From NCBI GenBank assembly GCA_958450365.1, contig CAUEEP010000922.1, positions 186,001 through 250,000 on the forward strand: 64,000 bases of DNA, in the 5' to 3' direction. Shown piece by piece: positions 37,511 through 51,412 of the stretch (within the stretch, counting starts at the first letter, position 1; the number at the start of each line of letters is the position of its first letter). Below the pieces are notes generated by a model. That model was not told where the DNA came from and searched no databases. It was given only the letters and a program-made list of their open reading frames with translations. Made by a program: the position numbers and the translations under genes. This DNA is from Mesorhabditis belari. Taxonomy: Eukaryota; Nematoda; Chromadorea; Rhabditida; Rhabditidae.

Positions 37511-40141
37511 GACCCCTTGACAGTCTCCCCTTGACGGTCTCCCTTTCTCCTCCTCTTTTTCCTCCGTGTGCCCGCCCCTCTTCTTCTTCTTTTGATGGTT
37601 TTTTCATGGCATCGCCCTGTCCCTCGGCTCCTCCCCTTTGCTCAAAAAGACCCCTTCTCTTTTTTTCTCGTAGAATCAAAAGTATGGGGAAGCCATCCTT
37701 CCAATCGCACACGTTTACTGATTTTCCCATGATCGCTATGACTTCCATGAACTTTTCTCCACTGATATAATTTTGTTTACTGTTAATGTTTACTTTTTCT
37801 TCTTTATTTAGTCTTTTTGTTCGTTTTGTCTTTGCAAGTGAAGCTATATTGTTCTCCACTTTCTGTTTTGAAAGCTCCGATAGTCAGTTCTGCTCTAAAA
37901 GCCCCGATATTTTTGTCTAAATGTCGAATCTATATTTAGTTTATCGAATTATTCATCAATGTCTTTTTTTATTTCTTTTCCATCTATCCTCTGCTACATT
38001 GCCATTTCTTTATCTCTCGGAAAAATCTGTAGTGGGGTAGATGGCCACCCAGCAAGTTCTAGAGTGAAAAAGTTTTCTTTCAAAAGGGAAAAGATGGGAA
38101 TAGCCTTTATTCTCGTGTGTCCTTCATCGTTTTTTCCCCATTTCCCCCCATTCAATTCTTTTCGTTTTTAAGGGGTCCAAGACGGGCACAGTTCCAAGCC
38201 AGCTGTGCGCGAAATTCGCCCCATCTCCCCTCCCCCTTTTCAGAGTGCCAAAGAAGAAAAAAAAACGCGTTTCACCACGAGAAAAACCCTTCACTCTTTT
38301 CCATTTTTTCATCCACAAAAGTATTTGACCTTACTCATTTTCAGTGAGCCCGACAAGATCGAAAAAAAGAACTTCTTTTCCAAAATGAGAGTAGTCTTTT
38401 TGCAGTTAAATGAGAATTTTTCGTGGATCGCAAACTGATCGAATTACGGGCAGCGGTCAACAAAAAGGTCTAGCTTTTTATGTTGATTCGAATCGGTCAA
38501 CTTTTGGAGAATTCCTCAACCCAAACCGATAATGTTTTCCTTACAAGAAATACCATTTTTTCGTGACTAACTTCTTGATGACTCAATTTTGATGATTCTT
38601 TGTTTACTTTAATGAAGTTAGAGTCATGATTTTCTGGAAACATAAAAGTAGCAAAATTTCATCTCCGCAACTGTTATTCTTTGAAAAGAGATTTTTTTAC
38701 ATGGCAGCTTTCCAGTTTTGTCTCTTTTTTTGGTGTTTATTGGATGTGAGACGGGAAAAAGGGGATCAGCAGGTGTTCAGTTAGAAAAATGAGAAGAAGT
38801 TGATGAAGGAAAATAAAGGAAAATGGGGATTGAGTAGGAAGGAGAGACGATGGGGACTCTAGGAGGAATCACGTGCCACCTCTCGAAAAAAGGAAAGAAT
38901 CCATTGAAAACACAAAACATTAACATGTGAGAACCTTGAAAATCCATCATTTTGTGGAACAGTTTTTGAAAACTAACAAACTCATGGCTTATCAACTCAT
39001 CTATTTTTTTTATACAGTACAAGTTAATTGATTCAAACCCTGTATTCATATGATTCATTTTAAATTCTTGAAACGGGGACACCCTTTTGGCTAAAATCGG
39101 GAGAAATCAGACAAACCATCGTGATCGGATTCATCATGAATAGACAGAATAGACATAACACATCACATGTCGATCAGAGAGATCGAAAAGATGTCCCAAA
39201 ATATATAGAAGAAGGAAAGAAAGGGGGAAGTGAGTGTTTTGCCGTTCTTTCTTTTTGTCTAGCAATTGTTCCATCCCATATGGGCAACCATGTATTCGAA
39301 AAGAAACACGTGCTCATTTTTAGATGAAACTTTTATTTGATACTCGATTTGAGAAACGAATAGGAAACGCTAAAATTTTGGACTCTGATTTGAAGTTAGC
39401 GGAGATTGTACAGTTGTAAATTCGACTTAGGTAAAGCTTTTTAAAGCAAAACATCTACAAACAGCCTGCATTTCCCAAGTTGCTAGCGTCACTGATCGAA
39501 GAGTTCATTTATCTCCTCTCAACTCGATCCCCATCTCGCAACATGTACTTGCCCTCCAAACACGACAATCCATCCTCAAAATTCTTTATCTCTTTTTTCA
39601 ATCCCACCTTTTCCTTTTTTTCTAGAGAAATCATCGTCCTCCCCGGGTCGGTCTGCATTTTGTGGCGCTTTTTTGATCGCTTTTTTCACGGTTTTTTTTG
39701 ACGGCGGCCTCGGCAATCGGGTAAGGGGCAAAAGAGGGCAATGAGAAGAAAAAAAAAGGAGAAAGACTTTTATTAATGAGCGCGAACGGGCGCAGACCAG
39801 TTGGGAATCACCGTTTGGGAAAGAGGAGGAGAAGGAGCTCCTCTGGTTGGAGTCAGTCTACAACATTTCCAGCCACTCACGTAGACAATTATTGTTTGAA
39901 GTTTAAGCCCAGGATTCAAAGCCCATTTTGAAAGCAATTAAACCAACTCTTTTACTTGTACCGTTTATTAAACTGAATACCGAATGACTCTAACAAACCT
40001 ACGGAACGCTACTCTTCTATCATTGCAATTCTACTCTTCTATCATTCATAAATCCAGAACAGTTTTGCTATTTTGCTCTCATTTCCCTCAAAACTCTATA
40101 TTAAATCACTCGGTTCAAACATTATTATTTCTAAATTTCAG

Positions 40142-43100
40142 TAACTCTTGTTTTTCACCTGAACACTTCGAGAGATTTGTCGAGAGTTGGGGTAAAAAAA
40201 CTCTTCTCACGTGTGTTCCCCTGGAGAATCGGCTGTACAAATCGGCTTATTCAGGCTCATGCACACTTTTTTCTCTTTTCATTTTTTGCTGTCCCGTCTC
40301 AAATCATATTTTGGGTGACACCCAAAATCGATTAATTAAAAAGGGCTTCTAAATGTTGGTCGATTTCCAAAATCTTCATCATTTCTCATCATTTATATTA
40401 TCATCGCTTTATTTTTGATGAAAACTTTTGATTCGGGAGAAAAGAATTTAAATCAGAGATCATTGAGTTCATTTTTCAGATGCACGTGAGGAGATAATGC
40501 AAATGAAAGGAAATCACGACGATTCACCACTCATTGAAAGGTTCAATCTACTCAATTTGAGGTTTGTACTTTTTGAAAAAGAGAAAATGATAGTCACAAT
40601 GAACTTTTTATGAATTTTGAAATGGAAAGTGATTAGAACTTGGGGATTGTTTAGGACTGGAATGAAAAGTGATTAGAACTTACTGATTTTTTGAGTAGAT
40701 ACTGGAAAATTCTATTTGTTTTGTTTCGATTCGAGAAGTATAAGCTACAGTAATTCGTTGGCTGAAACAGTCACGTGTTTAACGCTGCAGTAACCTTCTC
40801 GAAAGTGTTAACTAGAGTGTTAACTAAATATTTCAGACCATCAATGGCTCCTCTGGCATCATCAATCCAAGGTCCCTCAGTTTCTCTCCCAAATCATCTT
40901 CTCACCCAAATGCCAACTTGTTCTCAACAAGCTCAAATGTTGCCCCCACAACGTCCACGAATCAATCGAGTAAGTCTTTTTGATTAGATTTTGGCATAAA
41001 TCGAGTATCTCATTCAAAGCATTCTCGAAAACCAATCATTCGGCACCTCGGAATTCCATTTGCATAATTAGAACCATACCTGGTTGTTTGGGGGCTTTGA
41101 ATGAACGGGGGAAATTGGGTGGATGAGAGGCTTCCACTAGGTTAATCCCCTCTCTTTCCCCTCTCTTTCCCCTCTCATCCACCCTCAGTGGCGCCATATT
41201 CAAGCACCAAAATATATTTGTGTGTATTTCTGTGCAACTCGAATAGGTACATAGATCATACATCAATAAAAATGGGTGAACAATAAGTGTAGAATGTAAA
41301 AATGTGTCTACCACGTCATAAAGTCTACACGGGAAACGATGAGAATAGGTTTTTGACCCTTGATGAAAATGGATTCAATGAGGCGTAAAATACGGAAAAT
41401 ATCTATTGATTTCAGGGCTCAAGCTTCACGAATCGTGTAAATCGAGTCACCGACGAGTACCGAAGTCTCGTCCCAAAACTCTCGAATCTCAACTTTGCCT
41501 CGACTCTCCCACATCGTACTACTTTTCACGAAGTGAGTTCATTCTTTAATTATAGTAATTAGAGCTCTTTGATTGCAGTAATTTGATTACAGCTTTCAAA
41601 TACATATTTTCATTTCCTAAATACTTAACTCTTAAAATTAGGTAATCCCACCGTTTCCTGGAAGCGATTCAATGCCGACACTTGGAATGAGAGGTTCGCT
41701 TTTCTTTGATTCTTTGCTCGACCCTACTCGGATTAGTCTTATCTTCAGAAATTCTTCCCGTTCTTTCCCAAAAAAAAAACTTTTTACTGTTTTTTGCCTG
41801 CTCCAACTGCTAAATGTTGCCATATAGAGAGAAAGGGGTGATTTAAAAAAGGGCAATAATTTCTGACAGCTGTTGAAAAAAAGATCAGAGTAGAGGAGTC
41901 CTCACAAACAGCCCAAATTGTGTTTTCCAATGATAAGCTGGCGCCGACCATAAGTCTGCGTTCAGCTATTCGTTTAGAAAAAAGTGTTCACCAAGTTTTT
42001 GGAATGGAGTTACGGAAAAATTTGGAAGGGATTTGCATTTAAAATAAAGTAAAATATGTGAATAGTTTGTTTTACTGTAGACTTGGGTAGACTGTTGCTA
42101 AGAAAATAAAGTTTTGTGGAAGGAAAACAATACCGCAATTTGTCAAGAGCAAATATTATTGTTTTCTTCTCACAGCGTCTTTCTCCTTGACCTCTTTTAA
42201 TCGATTTCATCGTTGTGCTTTGGTGTTCCGTTTTTTGGAGTTTTCATCCTAGCATGATTCGCAACTTCTCTCTCTCTTTTTTGGAGATGCCGATCTGTGC
42301 GATCAGTTTGCCAAGATGTGAAAGAGGAACTTTCCACTTTTCCCCTTCTTCTCTTTCTCCTTTGCTGTGTGAACCCCTGTGAACTTTCCTTTTTGCTCTC
42401 TTTTCAACTAGAACTGTCTAGAGATTGAGGGTTTCGAGGAGATGGGAGAATTCCCTTCATCGAGATCGAGAGAAGGGTTGAAGAAGAAAAGAAGTGAAGA
42501 AGTGTCGTCTGGTCGACTCGTTTTTCCCAGACACAGCTCAGACTAGACATGGGCCGATCGAAGGAAAAGAAAAGACTGAAAGACTGAGACAAGAGTTGGC
42601 ACAAGACGGATGGCATCACATGGATTGAAAAAAGAAAAATGAAATGAAAAGAGGGAAAAGAAAGCGATAAGTGGCCGACCAGGTGCTAACGGAAAAGAAA
42701 ACGGTTTGAAGAGATGCATTTCCTCTTTCACTTTCTGCTGAGACGAGAAAAAATGGAGGAAAAAGTCTCGATTTGGGAGATTTTTCATTAGTTATACAGT
42801 ACTCGGGAAAGTCTGTCTTAGAGTAGTCGAGATTAAAAGATTTATCTTTTAAAGTTCAAGATATGATATGGAAAAGGATTGGAAGATTAAGTAGGCTTTG
42901 CTGGAGTTAGTTTTAGAAAAGTGCACTGTGATCAAGAAAGTTCTGAACTCAGTTCAACTTTATGTTTCATTACATAAGGCTAAGCGGACTCTAATCACTC
43001 TAAACTGGCATGGGAATTGTACCCACCGGATTATTCGCAAAAAATTACTCATTTTTTAAGCAATAACGTTTTTCTATCTATCTTGAGTATGCTAATCACT

Positions 43101-46100
43101 TCCCGCCGGGTTTTTTTGCCTTAAAGGTGATTGTCGTCATTTTTTGGATGGAGCCGTCTCGCTGCTTTCCGCCTTTTGCAACATTTCGACGCTACCGAAG
43201 AATGAGACGGAAATCATTGCGAGTCGCTCTCTTTCTCCTTTTTTCTTTTATCTAATCAGTTTCAAATTGGCGACAGGTCCAAGCCAAAATCAGAGAAGGG
43301 GAAATGTTACCTTCTTGGCGCCTCTTTGTGCCACCCATCATTTCGAGGTCCCTCAGAAATCGGCTACCGATTTGAAATTCTGGGGAAAATCTGTTTACGA
43401 GATCACGAAGGGATTTTAGCTGAAGCAAACATTTGCATTAGTCATCATCGAAATAAATATTTACAATAAATCGTATCATGAATCTCGATGATCATCCATT
43501 TTTCATTTCCCCGTTGAATTGTCTTGTCTGGCCATTGCGAATTTCTAAGATATTCAGGCAAAAAGGGCAAAAGAAAACATTATTGTCTGGAAGGAATCTT
43601 TTAGGGTAAAAGAAAGGGGAAAAGGGGGACAAAAATGATGATTGGATGATTGGACCAATCTCTATCCGACTCTCGATCAAAAAGATCACCATTAGCTGGG
43701 AATGCAAATCTTTTAATCAATTATAGAATCTTTTTGAAGAACAAAACGTGTGAAGCTTTAAGAAGTTAAGTTTTGTTTTCTATCTAGCATCAACCATGAA
43801 GATCAGTTGATTGTTCGTAGTACTGAAAGCAGTACTAGCAACTGTTTTAACAACAACAATCTGTTTTAGTCAACCTATTATTTTTTTTTTCAATTTGCAC
43901 AACTTCTCCTTTCTGATCAGATCTCTTTTCCCTGCAGGCTTTAACGGATTTCCAATCTCCGATTCGATCTCTGTCAACTCACACACTTTCACCCACCCAA
44001 AACGAAACGATGTCTAGGTGTCTGTCTAGAAGATATTCAAATGGAAGATTTCGATCACTTCATATTGATTGAGTTATTTTTAGTACAACCATCCCAATTC
44101 TTTACACTAAAGGGAAAAAGGGAAGAAACCTTGAAATTGGCTGCACAAACAACGTTGATTGGAGGGCCATAAACTGCAAAAAAAAGCAGTTTTATTTATG
44201 TTTCTATCGGGTGAATAGAAGGGATTTGAACCAGGTTTGAACTGAGTTATTCCTTCAGAAATCTTTCTTTCTTTTTCTTTTTTTTTCTCACCATATATTT
44301 GCACTTCGAGGTGAACGGTTTTTCACAAAAAAAAACCTTTTCTTTTCTCGAAAAACTCACAAGCAAAATCGTTTTCGAAAAACTCACAAAAAAAAGCGCG
44401 TGAAAAAGTTTTCTGCATTGACTGAGAGAGATTGAAAGCGATGAGTCAGTGAAACTTAATGGAGATTTCGAGCTTTTTAGAGTAAAACAGCTCTTAAATG
44501 TGTAAATATCTTGCGTATACATAAAAATGGTTACCGTAGTGCATTCACCTTAGTTTGCAATTTGAGTTTATTGAAATCTTTACACAAAAAAAAGATCAGC
44601 CAAAACCCTTCTAGAGCTAGCAAATTTTGTCAACAATAGGAAGTTTTTTGCTTGGATGTATCATTTTACCAATCACGTGACGTTTTGTCTAAAGGATCAT
44701 CAGCTGCAATTCGAGATTCTCTATATAAAAACTCATCCAACTCATTCAAAACATTTAACTTTCCTCTTGGCACATTTCGACGACAATCTCTTCCCTCCTC
44801 TTCCCTTCAACGGTCTCGAAAAACTAAACACAGTCAGTATTTGAAGAGATCTATGAGATGAAAAAGAAAAACGGAAGAGGAATCGAATGTTGCGAACTCT
44901 TCAACTCTTGCATTTTCCTCTCTTTTTTCTCTTCTTTTTCCCTTTTCATTCACCTGGACAGCCTCCTCGAAAAACTCGAGGGAACGGCCCTTTTTTCTCC
45001 TTTTTTCTGCCCGCCACCCCTCCTCGAATGCACTTTCGGGACCACAAAAACTCTTCTCGAAAAAAGAACCGTTTACTTTTTCGATTGGGAAACGGCTGAG
45101 GAAATGAACGGTCAAAACCGGGGGATCTCAATTAGTTTAGAAGAGATTTTGGGGTCAATTTTGGTCAGCTTTTTGTAACTAGTAAACTCTTCTTCAGATT
45201 GTACATTAGTTTTCAAAAAAAAATAAGCTTACCATGCACTTTCCACGGTTTTTCATTTTTTTTTTCTTTTATTTGCATTTGGCGCCAAACTCAAAAATAC
45301 CCTTTATATCGGTTCTTTATGAAAACGCAAATCTTTTACATAAAGACGACATTTTTTACATAAAGCATAAGCGATGATGGGGATGATGATGAGTGACCTT
45401 TTCTTTCAATGAAAGAAAATGGATTGTCAAAGGGAAAATGGGATGTGAAGAAAGGAATGAAAGAAAGAAGAAAAGATCCAAGCAGATGTCAGTTGATTCA
45501 TTGCACGGGGAATTCCATGAGAAACCCTTTATGAAACGAAAAGTTTCGAGCTTAAACTTCAAAAGAAAAATGTTTTAAAGGAAAAAGGTTTTTAGTTGTA
45601 GACCCACCACGAAGCACAACCATGTGTCAATCTATAAAAGGGACATTAAAAGACAAAGGAGAACGATCAGATAAAGCCCATTCAAATGGACATTAGGGAA
45701 ATCGGGGAACTCGATATCTTGAACTTAAATTCTATCTTGAGAAAAGAAGCGAGTTCGTAGATTTTCGAAGAAAAAGAGGCTACAAAAGTTGGAAAAAAAT
45801 TTAAAAGCTAACGACTCTAGAAATCGAACAGGGAACTTATAGATTAAATAATGATTTCGATTTCGCTAGATCTTAAAGGGAGATCTTTAAGAATATTTAG
45901 AATCGCTAGAATCTAGAATCCAATCTAGAGTTAAAATAGAGTTTTCCAGAATACTGTAACCAAAAAGCTTCTGTCTTTTGTCGTAAGCTTTTGTCTTCGC
46001 CGTTTCAAAGTTGGATCTTTTTCCCCCAGTCTTAGAATCGTTCCTTTTTGTGATTCTTAAAGTCTGGGGACATTTTAAGGAGAAAAGTGCAGGATCCGTT

Positions 46101-49063
46101 AGGACAAAGAGGGGAAACTTTCGACAAGAAGAAGGACAAAAAAGAGACAAGGATTGGCTTCTTTCATCGGGAAATCAAACGGGGAGATGGGAAAGGATTC
46201 AAGGGGGAAAGGGAAGGGAAGGGAAGGGTGCAAGGGGATCCTAAATGGTCCTTTGTCCCGGAAACTGTGTGATACACGAGAAAAGTACATGAAGGGATTA
46301 CAAGTTGTTGAATTGGCTTTAAGAGTTGTTCACGATTTTAGACTACCTTGAGCTCTACATGAGTAGAGTTGGGATGTTTTTCACGTTCTTGGTTCACTAC
46401 CATATTCTCAAACGCATTCTTAAGTTGTTTAGCTTGACTCATTGTCAAAGCAATTGGTTTACTCGAGTTAATCCGATAGGGGACTTTTATGGGAAAGTGA
46501 AATGACGTGATTGCAAACAAAAGCTCAATGGAAAAACGGGAAGAAAGTCTAGAAGAAATATAGAAAAACTGGGAATACACAGCTAAAATTATATCCTTAA
46601 ATTTAGATGTGGCATCTTGGTTGAAATCTCTTCGCCTTCACAAATACACGGCTCTTTTCCAAGAAATGGCATACGATCAAATGATGAGTCTCGGTTTGTT
46701 TTGCTTAAATTTTATAAAAATTCTTTTCATTTTGTTTAAAATCACTTAGTTTTTCCCCAATCTTACTGTAGATCAATTTGCTTTTTTCCAAAGGTGTCAA
46801 TCTGGGATCTCCCCAAGTTTCAGAGAAATTAGGAGCAAAAGGCGGTGATTTTTTATTTCCTTTCTCTAACTATGTGTGCATTTTTGGGGATGCCAATGAA
46901 AAAGTCGTAAAATTTGTGTCGAAAAAGGGGGAATTGAGACCGGAGAGAATCTTTTAAATGAGAGAAAACGGGTGCGAAATGAATGAAGAAATGAAAAGAG
47001 AAAGGGGAAATTGATATTGGGAAGTTATTCAATTCAAACGTAAATGTAGGTAGAAAATTGTGATAGTTTAGATGTAAGCGTTGACAAATTTGAGGTGCGA
47101 GATCGTTTATGCAAAATAAAGCTCTATGGAAATAGGTTGAGCCAGGCATTTCCAATACAATATTTGCAGACGAAAACACTCTGGAGCAGCGAAATGTGAC
47201 GAAAGGAGCAAGGAAGAAGATTCTTCAATCAATCGAGAAACTCATTCAACGTCCGGCGATTCTCCGTGAAAACGAACAAGTGAGTGGTTATTTTCAGAAG
47301 AGTAGGAGTTTATTTGTCGTTTACTTTTAGATGCTATTCATGGGTGCTGGGAAACGGTGTGTGAATTGTGCTATTGCGTGTCTTCGTCAAACACTCGGCA
47401 CACCAATTCGTCCATACGGATCAATAAATGCCGAATCGCTTGATACGCCATGTATCAAAATACCGGATCAGGTTTGATTGCGATAATGAATTCAAATAAT
47501 TTCTCGTTTTCAGAATTTACCGAGTATGCTTTGTCGTCTCCTATTCCATGTGCATTGCCTCGTTTTTTGTGGTGGTTTACAAGCTGGTCGAGAAGATCTC
47601 GAAGATGAATATCTTTTCATGTTACTCAATGTTTATGATAGGATTCTCAGCAATGAGGTGAGGATAAAAATGTAAAATTAAGGATTAAATATAACATTCA
47701 TTTCTAGGCCTTTACTGCGGCTCAAAAAGAGCAAGTTCTGGAGTGGAAAAAAGAGGCCAGGAAGTTTGTGTCACCGGCCGAATTGAGGAGACATCGAGTG
47801 AACACTCCACACACAACAAAATGCGATTCGTGTCTCAAGGTGAGATCACTACAGTGGACTGAAAAAAATGACAATGTTGAATATCTTTTAACTTTAATTA
47901 TAATTTATTTAAAGCTGTTCTTTCAGGAAAATCAAGAGCGAACCCGTTCTGAGCAACGAACGATCTATCGAAATTTGGTCAGTGTGAGAGCCATCGCCAA
48001 TTTGCCCAGTTTGCCCAAGGGTTTCTTCGACCTGGATTTGACTGCTGTAAGAAATTTGAACAATTTGCAATCATTAGAAAGCTTTTAGCAATACGTGGTA
48101 GCAAATCAACAGCTAATACTCCTGTTGATGCAAGGACAACAAGGACTTCTTCAACAACAACAGCAAAAGGAGCAAGAGATCCTTAACAAGTAAGGAACTG
48201 ATAAATATTTATAATTTAAAAAGTCTTGAAACTAAAATACTCTAAAATAAATGTTGCATTTTAGACGGACTCAAGTATTTCAACCTCCTCCGTCCACCAA
48301 TTACATGAACACATTCAATCAACCACAACCACCAGTTCGGGTTAGTTTCTCTAGCTTTACTTCAAAGTTAGAAGCTGGATCAAATCTATTTCTTATCTAT
48401 TTCAGAATTCAAATCATCCTCTCTTTGGGCCTCAGCCTCAATCAAGATCTGGTTATGGATTGGGTACTCCAATTGAGTCAACTCTTTCAACAACACCTCG
48501 ACCCATTCAAGGTCAATCATCCATTCACAATCAGCCTCGATACTTCAATGAACAGGTAAAAAAACTAGTAATATATTAAAACTTTATTTAAATCTTAGCC
48601 TTTTACACTTCCGGAGGTTCGTCAAGCGAATTCACTCTTTTCTGATTCTCTTCAAATGCCAATCGGAACATGGAATGGAGCTGCTGCCGAAGAAGCAAAG
48701 AAAAGTAAGTAGTAGAGAAATTTAAATCTTTCAACAGATTAGTTCAGTTCTAAATTGAATCTTTTAGGATTATATGAGCCATTCTCTCCTTGTGACTCGA
48801 CTTCTGGCTATTCCTCATCGGGAAGTGAACGAGGCGGATCGCGGGGATCGGCTGCTTCACCCGAAAGTCTTCATACTCAAAGAAGAGCACTTCACGACAC
48901 AACACCGAATCTTCTCAAAGCTGATATACCGCAGGTGAGTCCAAGAAAATAGCACTAAACTTTTCGAATATTTGAAATGCATCAAAATTTTACAAGAAAA
49001 AGACCTCATCTCTTTCATTTCCAGGTTGACGTCAATTGGATCTACGGACATGGCGCACATTAA
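40142..49063 (+). CDS. Smaug/SAMD4-like RNA-binding SAM protein (5' incomplete)
   Basis: Exons 40142-40191 (tentative), 40480-40561, 40837-40969, 41416-41532, 41642-41693, 46607-46693, 47170-47279, 47331-47471, 47514-47657, 47708-47839, 47927-48046, 48089-48189, 48265-48340, 48406-48555, 48599-48704, 48768-48934, 49025-49063 give 601 aa in phase; the first exon is not found. A SAM domain at about residues 145-210 reads [17 protein letters not shown] ... DQMMSL ... [17 protein letters not shown]. The KGARKKI helix is the signature of the Smaug/Vts1 RNA-hairpin-binding SAM, which recruits deadenylases and represses mRNAs. Downstream are a Cys-rich stretch ([15 protein letters not shown]), a short poly-Gln ([11 protein letters not shown]) and a Ser/Gly-rich tail ([15 protein letters not shown]). 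A 4.9-kb intron splits the gene just before the SAM domain. Role as a cytoplasmic post-transcriptional repressor is inferred from the family. Confidence 0.88.
40308..40328. repeat. 21-nt perfect palindrome
   Basis: ATTTTGGGTG-A-CACCCAAAAT is a self-complementary 21-mer upstream of the Smaug-like exons. It could be a protein-binding site or a small hairpin; there is no further evidence. Confidence 0.6.
41694..46606 (+). other. 4.9-kb intron of the Smaug-like gene
   Basis: The donor GTTCGC after 41693 pairs in phase with the acceptor at 46606. The intron is far longer than the usual 40-70 nt here. I see no convincing nested gene. It holds purine/pyrimidine simple sequence, for example GGGAA repeats at about 46205-46229. 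Long introns in nematodes often carry regulatory elements or alternative promoters (inference). Confidence 0.6.
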
Positions 49064-51410
49064 TCCGACTTTCATTTCATTATTTTCTTTTCATTTCACT
49101 CATTTTCATCGCCATCATTTCCCCGAAACTTTCAACATATTTAGCTAAACAGAACCCGAAATTCTTTCAAAAAAAAACCGACTCAAAACTGATCTAGAAA
49201 AAGGAACACTTCCTCAAATGAAAAATCCCTAAATCCTTCAAAATGAAAACCCCGAAATTCCGTCGTACAATTCTTGTTTTTTTGTGTTGTTGATTCTTAG
49301 TTAAGTGGACTGAAAATAAGAAAAACATTTCAGAAAAACTTCAGAAAAACTTCAGAAAAACTTTATTATTTAATTTTCAGTTCACTTTTTGTTTTGTTTT
49401 TTCATTATTCGATGACTAATTATTTGTTTTTCGAGCATTTTTTCATGACAAAAACTTTTTCCCAAATTGCGGCTATTATTTTTCGTGTTTTCGAATCTAA
49501 TTCAGTAGCTTTTCTCTTGAGTTCAATATTTTCTTTGTAATATCGATACTTCGAAATGATTGTAGTCTAAATGTACACAAAAAAAATCAATTAATCATCA
49601 CATTTTTCTATCTACTTTGGCTAGCTCAAAACCCGGCAAATCGCCTAAAGTCCTTCAGAAAATTTTCACCGATTTTCCTTGTTGTGTGTTTTTGTGTGTG
49701 TGTGTGTGTTTTTTTCGCGAAAATGACAGCTTTCAGTTGTTCTCGTAAACGCAAAGGATCTAGTGCACTAAAAGCTGTTTTTTTGCGTTTATTTGGTCAT
49801 GCAGAACCACAAAATATCCCATAAACTGTCATTTTGGATCTTTACGGTTATTGGGGGATCGAGCGATTATGGAGGAGACAGAGTTTTTGATCATTTTGCA
49901 GCCCGATTTTAGATAGGTTTTTGTTAATAACTTTTGATGAAACAAATATTTTCTGAAAGTTGACGTTCAAAGCTATCTAAATCTTATTAAAACTTCCTGA
50001 TCTGACAAGTTTAAGGTGATTAAAAATGAGCTGCAAGTTGGCCAAAAACTCCCTCCCTCCCCTCCGATAACCGCCCCGTTAACCGTAAAGCATCGTCATT
50101 TTCATTGAATTGAATCTTCTTTTTCCTAATCGATTACCGTATTTTCCTTAAAATCTCCTCATTTTGCACATATTTTCTCTCATTTCATCCCCCGAAACAG
50201 AAAACATATCCATAAAAAGTATCGAGAATTTGTTTGTCGCGAGAATTTTCAACACAAAATATCCCTCTCGTGCCTTTGAAAAGTCGATTTTGATTAAAAA
50301 ATGGGATTTTCTTTTGATTCTCATCAATTTGAAACGTCAATCAGAAAATTTCGCTTTTCTTTTCATCCAAGATGTTTGATTTTTATAGCTTTTCATTGTT
50401 TTTGGGCCTAGCCAAGAGAATTTTAATTGAAATTTGAAGAAAATTCACTCAGCACTCTTTTTTTTTCATTTCATTCAAATCACCGACCACATAGCTTTCA
50501 GACCACTCGTGAATACAAAACGTTCACTTTGCCGTTGTTTTCTTCTTCTATTTTCAATTTTTGTGTTCACATTTTTCATTTGTTCATCTTTAACTTTTAC
50601 CTGTAGCTTTTAGGATTATCGAATTGCTTTTTTGTGGAGCCATTTTGAGCTCTGAAATGGCTTGATGAAATCTTTTCAATTAAAAGTCAATTTTCTTCAT
50701 CAAGTCATTTGTTTATTATTTCTCTTTCTGAATAGAACTGGCTTCTGATCAAAAATGCTTTTTTTTTCTCATTTCCAATCACTCACAAACAAAAAAAAAA
50801 CCATTAGGGTATTTGACCCTTTTTGAGGGTTTTTCTCAAATATTAGCGTTAGCAAAAATCATCATTGACCTCAATTTGGGATTTTTGGGCTAAGAAAAGA
50901 TTGAATATTCAGTTGAGCCAATACACAAGGCTAACATTGACTGATGAACAATCAAACTGAACCTTCACTTTTCTTCTCCAAAATTTCCAACCAAATTTTC
51001 ACTCTATTTCTCCTTGCCACATTTCAATTTGAGCACCTTTTAGGAATTTCCGCGTTTTCTTACACACATTTTTTTGTGTCAATATTGTAGTCATTTCTTT
51101 TGAAAGCCTTCCAATTTTAGTCTTCTATATAAAACAACAAATATAATATACAAAATGTTTTTGTTTTTTTTTTTGTAAAACTTTCCGATATTTTTTTCTT
51201 CTCTTGAAAACCGATAAAAATGTGCCTTTGATTTGATTTTTTTCTGTTTGTGTTTTTGTCTGAATGAAACCACCATTTGATTGTCGTTTAACATTTTGTT
51301 TTGTTTAGAAATAAACGTTTTTGGGAAAAAGATCTGAAAACATTAAAAGAAAGAAATACAAAACAACTATACAAGACAGAAAGACCAATGCTTGAACATT
51401 AAAATGCAAA
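49064..51410 (+). other. non-coding 3' flank of the Smaug-like gene
   Basis: No exon is recognised. AATAAA near 51309 is a possible distal polyadenylation signal, which would imply a 3' UTR of about 2.2 kb, but closer unmarked sites are possible. It contains a TG dinucleotide run near 49692-49709 and an 11-bp tandem repeat at 49331-49363. Confidence 0.4.
49331..49363. repeat. three tandem copies of an 11-mer
   Basis: Unit CAGAAAAACTT is repeated exactly three times in the 3' flank of the Smaug-like gene. Confidence 0.85.
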
Positions 51411-51412
51411 TA

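Larger units (their letters stand above)
16955..40141. other. 23-kb gene-poor, pyrimidine-rich region
   Basis: No confident gene is seen across about 23 kb. The plus strand is rich in TTTCCC/TTTTCT-type polypyrimidine runs with scattered purine-rich blocks, which creates many long but unconvincing frames. A deleted mariner (22653-23180), simple repeats, and three low-confidence candidate exon groups (21517-21655, 29444-29679, 32078-32897) are listed separately. Part of this may be the upstream first intron or regulatory region of the Smaug-like gene, whose first exon was not found. Confidence 0.5.

Noticed and set aside
37434..37859. 141-codon minus-strand open frame, among the longest in the window
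   Set aside because: It runs through a purine-rich GGAGA repeat, has low-complexity Lys/Glu/Gly and Leu/Pro/Ser blocks, no ATG supported by context and no splice partners. Most likely chance.
47768..48088. Continuous 106-codon plus frame
   Set aside because: It reads through an intron of the Smaug-like gene; the two real exons (47708-47839 and 47927-48046) are embedded in it.
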